Notes under the pieces: generated by a model | The model's database searches: none | Told to the model about the DNA's origin: nothing | The model's input: the letters and a program-made list of their open reading frames with translations, nothing else | NCBI RefSeq assembly: GCF_000684975.1 | Contig: NZ_BAXZ01000014.1 | Coordinates: 101,130 to 165,129 of the forward strand | Source: Paraburkholderia acidipaludis NBRC 101816 | GTDB taxonomy: Bacteria; Pseudomonadota; Gammaproteobacteria; Burkholderiales; Burkholderiaceae | Direction: 5' to 3' | Length of the DNA stretch: 64,000 bases | Part shown: positions 9,430-17,031 of the stretch, piece by piece | How positions within the stretch are numbered: position 1 is the first letter of the stretch | Layout: the number at the start of each line of letters is the position of its first letter | Position numbers and translations under genes: made by a program

Positions 9430-9552
9430 CGTCCTTTCGCCCCAAACCCACGAGCCGCAATTTTCATCTAACCGCTTTTTGAGGCACCGTCCGCGCCGCC
9501 ACCGTTGATCGACGCCGACACACGCTACACACAGGATCAGGAGAAAACGACC

Positions 9553-10626
9553 ATGCCCCCGCACAACACCGACGATGTCCGCATCCGGGAACTGAAAGAA
9601 CTCACGCCGCCCGCGCACCTGATCCGCGAATTCCCGTGCTCCGAGGCCGCCTCGACCCTGATCTACGAAACCCGCCAGTCGCTGCACCGCATCCTGCACG
9701 GCATGGACGACCGCCTTATCGTGATCATCGGCCCATGCTCGATCCACGACACCAAGGCCGCCGTCGAGTACGCGCAGAAGCTCCAGCCGATGCGCCAACG
9801 CTTCGCCGGCGAGCTCGAAATCGTGATGCGCGTGTACTTCGAAAAACCGCGCACGACGGTGGGCTGGAAGGGCCTCATCAACGACCCGTACCTCGACAAC
9901 AGCTTCAAGATCAACGACGGCCTGCGCACCGCGCGCGAACTGCTCGTCTCGATCAACGAACTGGGCCTGCCCGCCGGCACCGAGTACCTCGACATGATCA
10001 GCCCGCAGTACATCGCCGACCTGATCTCGTGGGGTGCGATCGGCGCGCGCACGACCGAGTCGCAGGTGCACCGCGAACTGGCCTCGGGCCTCTCGTGCCC
10101 GGTGGGCTTCAAGAACGGCACGGACGGCAACGTCAAGATCGCCGTCGACGCGATCAAGGCCGCCTCGCAGCCGCACCATTTCCTCTCGGTGACGAAGGGG
10201 GGCCATTCGGCCATCGTCTCGACGGCCGGCAATGAGGACTGCCACGTGATCCTGCGCGGCGGCAAGACGCCTAACTACGACGCGGACAGCGTGAACGCGG
10301 CATGCGCCGACATCGGCAAGGCAGGCCTCGCCGCGCGCCTCATGATCGACGCGAGCCATGCCAACAGCTCGAAGAAGCACGAGAACCAGATTCCCGTGTG
10401 CGCCGACATCGGCCGCCAGATCGCCGCGGGCGACGAGCGCATCATCGGCGTGATGGTCGAGTCGCATCTCGTGGCAGGGCGCCAGGATCTGAAGGAAGGT
10501 TGCGCGCTCACCTACGGGCAGAGCATCACCGATGCCTGTATCGGTTGGGACGAAAGCGTGGGTGTGCTGGAAGGGCTGGCGGAAAGCGTCAGGCAGCGGC
10601 GCGTGGCGCGCGGCAGCGGTAACTGA
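9553..10626 (+). CDS. aroG: 3-deoxy-7-phosphoheptulonate synthase, class I (AroF/AroG/AroH type)
   Basis: 357-residue type I DAHP synthase, the first step of the shikimate pathway: phosphoenolpyruvate plus erythrose 4-phosphate gives DAHP. Signatures are GPCSIHD (residues 60-66, with the metal-ligand Cys62), KPRTTVGWKG from residue 98 and SHANSSKKHENQ near residue 265. ATG 9553 follows aggatcaggagaaa, a good ribosome-binding site. Which aromatic amino acid inhibits the enzyme cannot be read safely from the sequence, but the Phe/Tyr-rich leader peptide suggests control by phenylalanine and/or tyrosine supply. The symbol aroG is given by similarity. Confidence 0.95.
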   Translation: MPPHNTDDVRIRELKELTPPAHLIREFPCSEAASTLIYETRQSLHRILHGMDDRLIVIIGPCSIHDTKAAVEYAQKLQPMRQRFAGELEIVMRVYFEKPRTTVGWKGLINDPYLDNSFKINDGLRTARELLVSINELGLPAGTEYLDMISPQYIADLISWGAIGARTTESQVHRELASGLSCPVGFKNGTDGNVKIAVDAIKAASQPHHFLSVTKGGHSAIVSTAGNEDCHVILRGGKTPNYDADSVNAACADIGKAGLAARLMIDASHANSSKKHENQIPVCADIGRQIAAGDERIIGVMVESHLVAGRQDLKEGCALTYGQSITDACIGWDESVGVLEGLAESVRQRRVARGSGN

Positions 10627-10662
10627 ACGACAACTGAGCCGCGTCGTTCGTGAATACGGCAA

Positions 10663-10722
10663 CCCCGGCGTCGCGCCGGGGTCTTGCTCCAGTTCGCCCG
10701 GCCGTTGCAGCCGGGCGTTTTT
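10663..10722. terminator. Double hairpin terminator between aroG and hmp
   Basis: The first hairpin is ccccggcg/cgccgggg (10663-10681, loop tcg). The second is cgcccgg/ccgggcg (10695-10717), followed by five T residues. The second is a normal intrinsic terminator for aroG; the convergent hmp gene ends just beyond it. Confidence 0.75.
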
Positions 10723-10731
10723 ACATGCCGC

Positions 10732-11937
10732 TCAGTCGAGCATGCCCGAACCGAAGATTTCCGTGCGGATACGCTGCGGATCGACGCCGCGTGCGACGAG
10801 CGCCTCGCGCTGCGCGCGCATGAATCCCACGGGGCCGCACAGGTAATAGTCGGCGTCAGCCGGCAGCGCGGCCGCTTCGATCCGTTCGAGGTCCATGCGT
10901 CCCGCGTAGTCGTAATCGACGCCCGCGCGGTCGCTCGCCTCGACTTCCTCATAGAACACGGCGCTGCGCACGTTCGCATGATCGCGGGTGACATCGCGCA
11001 GCCAGTCGCGGAACGCATGAACGCGTCCGTTGCGGCATGCATGCACGAACGTTACGGGGCGCGCGCTGCCCTCGGCCACGAGGGTCGCGAGCATCGACGC
11101 CATCGGCGTGATGCCGACGCCGCCGCTCATGAGCACGACAGGCGCTGCCGCTTTCCGGTCGAGCGTGAATTCGCCCATCGGCGCGCTCACGTGGACGATC
11201 GCGCCTTCCTCGACGCCGTCGTGCATCAGGTTCGACACGTGACCGGGCTCGACCTGCTCGCGGCCCGCCTCGCGCTTGACCGAGATGCGCAGCCAGCGGC
11301 CGTGGGGCGCGTCCGAGAGGCTGTACTGGCGCGGCTGATCGACGCCCAGGCGATCGACGAAGCGCGTCACGCTCACATACTGTCCCGGCTCGAAGCCGCC
11401 GGCGGAAGCGCCGTCGGCCGGCGCGAGATAGAACGACGTGATCTCGTCGCTCTCGACCTGCTTGCGAATCACCTTGAACGGCCGGAAGCCGCTCCAGGAC
11501 GCGCCCTCGTACAAACCCGCCTCCGCGCCGATCATGATCTGCGCGAGCTGGCCATAGGCTGCGGTCCATGCGTCGAGCGTAGGCTGATCGACGGCATCGC
11601 CGAGCACGTCGACCACGGCGCCGAGCAGATGGCGCCCCACGATCGGATAGTGCTCCGGACGAATGTTCAGGCTCGCATGCTTGTGGGCGATGTGCGTGAC
11701 TGCGCCGCCGAGCGCGCCCAGATTGTCGATATTCGCCGCGTAGGCATAGACCGCGCGCGCCAGCGTTTCGGGCTGGCTGCCGCTTTGCTGGTGCGTCTGG
11801 TTGAAGAGATTCTTCAGTTCGGGATGCGCATTGAACATCCGCTTGTAGAAGTGCTTCGTGATGGTGGCGCCATGTTCGGCAAAGACGGGGGCCGTGGCCT
11901 TGACGAGGGCCATCTGGTCGGCGGTAAGCACAGTCAT
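10732..11937 (-). CDS. hmp: Flavohemoprotein, nitric oxide dioxygenase
   Basis: 401-residue cytosolic enzyme that turns NO and O2 into nitrate with NAD(P)H. Domain order is globin (about 1-140; proximal His87 in HKHASLNI, B-helix Tyr and CD-loop Phe around YKRMFNAHPELKNLF), FAD-binding (RQYSLSD, about residue 205) and NAD-binding (MSGGVGITPMASML, about 270). The length equals that of the E. coli protein. An NsrR-like palindrome lies 18 bp upstream of the ATG, so induction by nitric oxide is likely. It is transcribed alone, with its own promoter. Confidence 0.96.
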   Translation of the reverse strand: MTVLTADQMALVKATAPVFAEHGATITKHFYKRMFNAHPELKNLFNQTHQQSGSQPETLARAVYAYAANIDNLGALGGAVTHIAHKHASLNIRPEHYPIVGRHLLGAVVDVLGDAVDQPTLDAWTAAYGQLAQIMIGAEAGLYEGASWSGFRPFKVIRKQVESDEITSFYLAPADGASAGGFEPGQYVSVTRFVDRLGVDQPRQYSLSDAPHGRWLRISVKREAGREQVEPGHVSNLMHDGVEEGAIVHVSAPMGEFTLDRKAAAPVVLMSGGVGITPMASMLATLVAEGSARPVTFVHACRNGRVHAFRDWLRDVTRDHANVRSAVFYEEVEASDRAGVDYDYAGRMDLERIEAAALPADADYYLCGPVGFMRAQREALVARGVDPQRIRTEIFGSGMLD

Positions 11938-11954
11938 TCGGGTTCTCCGGCTTA

Positions 11955-11978
11955 AAGATGCATCTACGATACATGTTT
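11955..11978 (-). promoter_or_regulatory. NsrR-like operator of hmp
   Basis: Plus-strand aagatgcatct-acg-atacatgttt is an imperfect palindrome that fits the known NsrR pattern of AAGATGYATYT half-sites. A possible -10 (TATACT on the minus strand, 11991-11986) lies just upstream, so a repressor bound here would cover the transcription start. The assignment follows from motif similarity and the hmp context. Confidence 0.65.
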
Positions 11979-12034
11979 AAGTTCGAGTATACCCTGGTCA
12001 TTTTGCCGCATGGGAATTCGCGGACAAATTGGAG

Positions 12035-12079
12035 CGTCGGCGGCGCATGGCGACGCCCCGGTTGGGGCCGCCGCCGACG
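12035..12079. repeat. GC-rich inverted repeat downstream of the adenosyltransferase gene
   Basis: An 11-bp stem (12035-12045 with 12069-12079) encloses a second small palindrome, ccccggttgggg. It lies between the 3' end of the adenosyltransferase gene and the hmp promoter. It could slow or end transcription of the former, but there is no T-run on the minus strand, so an intrinsic terminator is not proven. Confidence 0.45.
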
Positions 12080-12085
12080 GCCCCC

Positions 12086-12658
12086 TCAGTCCGCCGACCC
12101 GCCACGGTCGTGACGCCAGTAAACGTCATCGCCGCCATGCGCGCGATTGAGCACGCGCGCCAGCACGAAAAGCAGATCGGACAGCCGGTTCACATAACGC
12201 CGCGGTGTTTGGGCAAGCGTTTCGCCCGCCGGTAACGAGGTTCCGAGCGCTACGACGGTCCGCTCCGCGCGCCTGCAAACGGTGCGGCACACATGCGCGA
12301 GCGCCGCCGCGCGCGAGCCGCCGGGCAGGATGAACTCCTTGAGCGGCGGCAGCGCGGCGTTGTAGTGGACCAGCCAGCCGTCGAGCCGTGCCAGATGCGC
12401 ATCCGTCACGACCGTGTGTCCCGGCATGCAGAGCTCGCCGCCCAGATCGAAGAGATCATGCTGGATCTCCGTGAGCGCGGCGCGCACGTCGTCGGGCAGC
12501 GTTTCGCAAAGCAGCACGCCGATTTGCGAATTCAGTTCGTCGACGTCGCCGATAGCCGCGATCCGCAAGGCGTCCTTGCGGATGCGGCTGCCGTCGCCGA
12601 GGCCGGTCGTGCCGTCGTCGCCCGTGCGCGTAACGATTTTGCTCAGCCGATTGCCCAT
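12086..12658 (-). CDS. Cob(I)yrinic acid a,c-diamide adenosyltransferase, PduO type
   Basis: 190-residue ATP:cob(I)alamin adenosyltransferase, which makes the adenosyl form of vitamin B12 from ATP and reduced corrinoid. Seen: the N-terminal ATP-binding motif TRTGDDGTTGLGDGSR, DVDELNSQIG, and the PGGS...AHVCRTVCRRAER block typical of the PduO/MMAB group (unrelated in fold to CobA/BtuR). The start is ATG 12658 (MGNRLSKIVTRTG). The coding frame stays open to 12883, but that extension overlaps the divergent gene's promoter and has no family sequence. No other cobalamin gene and no obvious cobalamin riboswitch are nearby. Confidence 0.93.
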   Translation of the reverse strand: MGNRLSKIVTRTGDDGTTGLGDGSRIRKDALRIAAIGDVDELNSQIGVLLCETLPDDVRAALTEIQHDLFDLGGELCMPGHTVVTDAHLARLDGWLVHYNAALPPLKEFILPGGSRAAALAHVCRTVCRRAERTVVALGTSLPAGETLAQTPRRYVNRLSDLLFVLARVLNRAHGGDDVYWRHDRGGSAD

Positions 12659-12837
12659 GATGTTTTGTGTCCCATGCAAGGCCCCGAGGCGGGGCGGCGC
12701 GCACCGCACGCGCCTTGCCGGCATTATAGGTTTGACGCAGCGCAGCAAATTGGGCGGGCCGGCAGGCGCACCATCGTTCGGCGTAAAATGGGCCGCAGCA
12801 GCAACGTACAAGCAACGCATAAGCAAGACATGCCCCG

Positions 12838-14268
12838 ATGAAGGAGACGCCGTTGAATCACCCCGCGCCGCCGGCCACCGCACGCCGCCCGTTTCCCGCC
12901 GATCTCCTCGACCAGTTGCGCAGTGCGTTCGGCGAGCGTGTTTCCACGTCCGAAGCCGTGCGCGCCCACCATGGCCGCGACGAGTCGCGCTTCGACCCGC
13001 AATTGCCCGACGCCGTGGTGTTCGCGCACAGCACCGAAGAAGTCCAGGCCATCGTGAAGCTGTGCGCGCAATACGGCGTGCCGATCATTCCGTACGGCAA
13101 CGGGTCGTCGCTCGAAGGCCATCTGCTGGCCGTGCAGGGCGGCGTTTCGATCGACCTCTCGCAGATGAGCCGCGTGCTGTCGATCAATGCGGAAGACCTC
13201 ACCGTCACCGTCGAACCCGGCATCTCGCGCAAGGCGCTGAACGAGGCGCTGCGCGACACGGGTCTCTTCTTCCCGATCGATCCGGGCGCGGACGCGAGCA
13301 TTGGCGGCATGTCCGCGACGCGCGCCTCCGGCACCAACGCCGTGCGCTACGGCACGATGCGCGAGAACGTGCTTGGGCTCACCGCCGTGCTGGCCGACGG
13401 ACGCGTCATCAAGACCGGCACGCGCGCACGCAAGTCGTCGGCCGGCTACGACCTGACGCGCCTCTTCGTGGGGTCCGAAGGCACGCTCGGTGTCATCACT
13501 GGAATCACCTTGCGCCTCTATCCCCAGCCGGAAGCAGTGTCGGCCGCGGTCTGCACGTTCCCATCGATGGCCGAAGCTGTGCGCACCGTGATCGAGACGA
13601 TCCAGGTGGGTGTACCGATCGCGCGCGTGGAGTTCATCGATTCGCTCGCCGTGCGCGCCATCAACCGCCATTCGAACCTTACGCTGCGCGAGGCGCCCAC
13701 GCTCTTCTTCGAATTCCACGGCACGGCCGCGGGCGTCGAGGAACAGGCGCGGCTCGTGCAGGAGCTTGCCGCGCAGAACGGCGGCGAAGGCTTCGAATGG
13801 GCGACACGCCCCGAAGACCGCAGCCGCTTGTGGAACGCGCGCCATAGCGCCTACTTCGCCATGCTGCAGCTGCGGCCCGGCTGCCGCGCGGTGACGACCG
13901 ACGTCTGCGTGCCCATTTCGCGCCTTGCCGAGTGCGTGGTGGAAACGGAAACCGACCTGAAGGCGTCGCCGCTGCCCTGCCCGATCGTCGGTCACGTGGG
14001 CGACGGCAACTTTCACGTGGCGATGCTGATCGACGCGGACAATCCCGCAGAAATCGACGAGGCGGAACGCCTGAACCGCCGCATCGTCGAGCGCGCGCTC
14101 GCGATGGACGGCACCTGTACCGGCGAGCATGGCGTGGGGCTGCACAAGATGGACTTCCTCGTGGAAGAGCACGGCGCCGATACCGTCGACACGATGCGCG
14201 CGATCAAGCATGCGCTCGATCCGCACAACCTGATGAATCCAGGCAAAATCTTTTCGTGGGCGGCCTGA
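12838..14268 (+). CDS. FAD-binding oxidase, D-lactate dehydrogenase/GlcD family
   Basis: Flavoprotein of the VAO/GlcD family, most like cytochrome-linked D-lactate dehydrogenases. It has the FAD-binding region PYGNGSSLEGHLLAVQGGVSIDL, DPGADASIGGMSATRASGTNAVRYGTM, and the C-terminal block VGHVGDGNFHVAMLID...GTCTGEHGVGLHKMDF. ATG 12838 gives 476 residues. A TTG at 12853 (MNHPAPP) with AAGGAG six bases upstream is an equally good or better start. The gene heads a run with glcD, glcE and glcF 54 bp away, so a joint role in oxidation of lactate/glycolate-like hydroxyacids is likely. The exact substrate is unknown. Confidence 0.9.
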   Translation: MKETPLNHPAPPATARRPFPADLLDQLRSAFGERVSTSEAVRAHHGRDESRFDPQLPDAVVFAHSTEEVQAIVKLCAQYGVPIIPYGNGSSLEGHLLAVQGGVSIDLSQMSRVLSINAEDLTVTVEPGISRKALNEALRDTGLFFPIDPGADASIGGMSATRASGTNAVRYGTMRENVLGLTAVLADGRVIKTGTRARKSSAGYDLTRLFVGSEGTLGVITGITLRLYPQPEAVSAAVCTFPSMAEAVRTVIETIQVGVPIARVEFIDSLAVRAINRHSNLTLREAPTLFFEFHGTAAGVEEQARLVQELAAQNGGEGFEWATRPEDRSRLWNARHSAYFAMLQLRPGCRAVTTDVCVPISRLAECVVETETDLKASPLPCPIVGHVGDGNFHVAMLIDADNPAEIDEAERLNRRIVERALAMDGTCTGEHGVGLHKMDFLVEEHGADTVDTMRAIKHALDPHNLMNPGKIFSWAA

Positions 14269-14322
14269 GCGCCGCGGTGCCAACGGAACAGCGCGGAACA
14301 GCGTGGACAAACGGGAGGACAC

Positions 14323-15816
14323 ATGAACGCACCGGCCGAGGTGTCGCCGGAAGTGCTCGCGCAACGCCAGCGCGAAGTGGTGCAAACCTTGATGGCGGTA
14401 CTGCCCGCGCATTGCCTGCTGCATCGGGAAGAGGACACCGTCGCCTACGAGTGCGACGGGCTCGCCGCCTACCGGCGCCTGCCGCTTGCGGTCGCGCTGC
14501 CGGAAACCGAGTCGCAGGTGCAGCGCATCGTGCAGATCTGCCGCCGCCTCGACGTGCCCATCGTGCCGCGCGGCGCGGGCACGGGACTTTCCGGCGGCGC
14601 CATGCCGATCCGGCACGGCATCGTGCTTTCGCTCGCGCGGTTTCGCCGGATACTCGAAGTCGACCCCTATGCGCGCACGGCGACCGTGCAGCCCGGCGTG
14701 CGCAATCTCGCGGTCTCCGAAGCCGCCGCACCTTACGGCCTCTACTACGCGCCCGACCCTTCCTCGCAGATCGCCTGCACGATCGGCGGCAACGTCTCCG
14801 AGAACTCGGGCGGCGTGCATTGCCTCAAGTACGGCCTTACCGTGCATAACATCCTGCGCGTGCGCGCGGTCACGATGGACGGCGAGATCGTCGAATTCGG
14901 CTCGCTCGCGCCCGATGCACCGGGTCTGGACCTGCTCGCCGTGATGATCGGCAGCGAGGGCATGTTCGCGATCGTGACCGAAGTCATCGTCAAGCTGATC
15001 CCGCGGCCGCAGACCGCGCAGGTCATCATGGCGAGCTTCGACGACGTCGTGAAAGGCGGTGACGCGGTGGCCGGCATCATCGCGGCGGGCATCATTCCAG
15101 CTGGCCTCGAGATGATGGACAAGCCCGCCACGCGCGCCGTGGAAGAATTCGTGAAAGCGGGCTACGACATCGACGCCGCCGCGATCCTGCTGTGCGAATC
15201 CGACGGCACGCCCGAGGAAGTGGCCGATGAAATCGCGCGCACCGTGCTCGTGCTGCGCGAGCATGGCGCCACGCGCATCCAGATCTCGCGCACCGAGGAA
15301 GAGCGGCTGCGCTTCTGGTCCGGGCGCAAGAACGCGTTTCCGGCCGCGGGCCGCATCTCGCCCGACTACTACTGCATGGACGGCACGGTGCCGCGCCGCA
15401 GCATCGGCCCGCTGCTGGCGCGCATTCACGACATGGAAGCGCAGTACCGCTTGCGCTGCATTAACGTGTTCCACGCCGGCGACGGCAACATGCACCCGCT
15501 CATTCTCTTCAACGGCAACGACCTCGACGAGTGGCACCGCGCCGAGGCCTTCGGCGCCGACATTCTCGAAACCTGCGTCGAGCTGGGCGGCACCGTGACC
15601 GGGGAGCACGGCGTGGGCATCGAGAAGATCAATTCGATGTGCGTGCAGTTCTCTCCGCAGGAGCGCGACGCGTTCCACGCGGTCAAGCGCGCGTTCGATC
15701 CGTCCGGGCTGCTCAACCCCGACAAGGGCATTCCCACCCGGGCCCGCTGCGCCGAGTACGGCAGGATGCACGTGCGCGGGAACCTGCTGCCGCACCCCGA
15801 GCTGCCGCGCTTCTAG
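14323..15816 (+). CDS. glcD: Glycolate oxidase subunit GlcD (FAD-linked)
   Basis: 497-residue FAD-linked subunit of glycolate oxidase, which converts glycolate to glyoxylate and passes electrons to the respiratory chain through GlcE and GlcF. Motifs: VPRGAGTGLSGGAMPIRHGIVLSL (FAD pyrophosphate loop), YYAPDPSSQIACTIGGNVSENSGG and NVFHAGDGNMHPLI...GGTVTGEHGVGIEK. GGGAGGACAC precedes ATG 14323. It is the first gene of a clear glcD-glcE-glcF set. Neither the regulator glcC nor malate synthase glcB is beside it, unlike in E. coli. Confidence 0.95.
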   Translation: MNAPAEVSPEVLAQRQREVVQTLMAVLPAHCLLHREEDTVAYECDGLAAYRRLPLAVALPETESQVQRIVQICRRLDVPIVPRGAGTGLSGGAMPIRHGIVLSLARFRRILEVDPYARTATVQPGVRNLAVSEAAAPYGLYYAPDPSSQIACTIGGNVSENSGGVHCLKYGLTVHNILRVRAVTMDGEIVEFGSLAPDAPGLDLLAVMIGSEGMFAIVTEVIVKLIPRPQTAQVIMASFDDVVKGGDAVAGIIAAGIIPAGLEMMDKPATRAVEEFVKAGYDIDAAAILLCESDGTPEEVADEIARTVLVLREHGATRIQISRTEEERLRFWSGRKNAFPAAGRISPDYYCMDGTVPRRSIGPLLARIHDMEAQYRLRCINVFHAGDGNMHPLILFNGNDLDEWHRAEAFGADILETCVELGGTVTGEHGVGIEKINSMCVQFSPQERDAFHAVKRAFDPSGLLNPDKGIPTRARCAEYGRMHVRGNLLPHPELPRF

Positions 15817-15924
15817 GCCCGCTGGACGGGCTGCCCGGGAGGCAGCGCCCGATGCGGGTCCGCTCCGGGTTGCCAGCACGGGACCGGCCGGTACAATCGA
15901 ACGAACGACAACGACAATCACGCC

Positions 15925-17013
15925 ATGGAAGAGGACGACATCGTCGCCGTCTGGTCGGACCGCGTACGCGCGGCGACTGCCGATGGCCGCCCGCTGCGCA
16001 TACGCGGCGGCGGCACGAAGGACTGGTACGGGCAGACACTCGAAGGCGCCATTCTCGACACCCGCACGCACCGGGGCATCGTCGCCTACGACCCGGCCGA
16101 ACTCGTGATCACGGCGCGCGCCGGCACGCCGCTCACCGAAATCGAAGCGGCCCTCGCGGCGAACGACCAGATGCTGCCCTTCGAGCCCCCCCACTTCGGT
16201 ACGCAGGCCACGCTCGGCGGGTGCATTGCAGCGGGCATCGCGGGGCCGCGCCGGGCATTCGCGGGAGCGGCGCGCGACTTCGTGCTGGGCGCCGCGATCA
16301 TGAACGGACATGGCGAAGTGCTGCACTTCGGCGGCCAGGTCGTGAAGAACGTGGCCGGCTACGACGTCTCGCGCCTGCTCGCAGGTTCGCTCGGCACGCT
16401 CGGCCTGATCCTCGAACTCTCGATCAAAGTTCTGCCGGCGCCGCAGTCCGAAACGACGCTCAAGTTCGACATGAACGGCACCGACGCCGTGCGCAAGCTC
16501 AATGAATGGGGCGGCCGTCCTCTCCCCATGACGGCAAGCGCCTGGCGCAACGGCACGCTCGCCGTGCGGCTCGCGGGCGCGGAAACCGCCGTGAAGGCCG
16601 CGCGCGCGGCGCTGGGCGGCGAAGTGGTGGACGCGGTGGAGGCCGAACGCTTCTGGGCCGGCCTGCGCGAGCAGACCGACCCGTTCTTCGCGGCCATCGC
16701 GCCCAACGCCGCGCTCTGGCGCCTCGCCCTGCCCTCGATCGCCGAGCCGCTGCAGCTGCCCGGCGCGCAACTGATGGAATGGGGCGGCTCCCAGCGCTGG
16801 TGGATCACGGAAACCGACGCGCAAACCGTGCGCATCACGGCCAAGCAGGCAGGCGGCCACGCGACGATGTTCCGCACGGGGCACGCATACGACCGCAGCG
16901 CGGGCGTGTTCACGCCGCTGCCCGCACCGCTCATGAAGATCCACCGCGGCCTGAAAGCCGCGTTCGACCCGGCCCGCATCTTCAATCGCGGCCGACTGTA
17001 CTCCGACTTTTGA
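15925..17013 (+). CDS. glcE: Glycolate oxidase subunit GlcE
   Basis: 362-residue second flavin-domain subunit of glycolate oxidase. It keeps the short FAD-binding core (LRIRGGGTKDWYG near residue 25, FGTQATLGGCIAAGIAGPRR near 91, GQVVKNVAGYDVSRLLAGSLGTLGLI near 137) and the C-terminal FNRGRLYSDF that matches the GlcD family ending. A TACAAT box at about 15893 in the 108-bp gap before it could be an internal promoter. The glcF start follows 18 bp after its stop. Confidence 0.93.
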   Translation: MEEDDIVAVWSDRVRAATADGRPLRIRGGGTKDWYGQTLEGAILDTRTHRGIVAYDPAELVITARAGTPLTEIEAALAANDQMLPFEPPHFGTQATLGGCIAAGIAGPRRAFAGAARDFVLGAAIMNGHGEVLHFGGQVVKNVAGYDVSRLLAGSLGTLGLILELSIKVLPAPQSETTLKFDMNGTDAVRKLNEWGGRPLPMTASAWRNGTLAVRLAGAETAVKAARAALGGEVVDAVEAERFWAGLREQTDPFFAAIAPNAALWRLALPSIAEPLQLPGAQLMEWGGSQRWWITETDAQTVRITAKQAGGHATMFRTGHAYDRSAGVFTPLPAPLMKIHRGLKAAFDPARIFNRGRLYSDF

Positions 17014-17031
17014 TATCACCGGCACGCGGCA

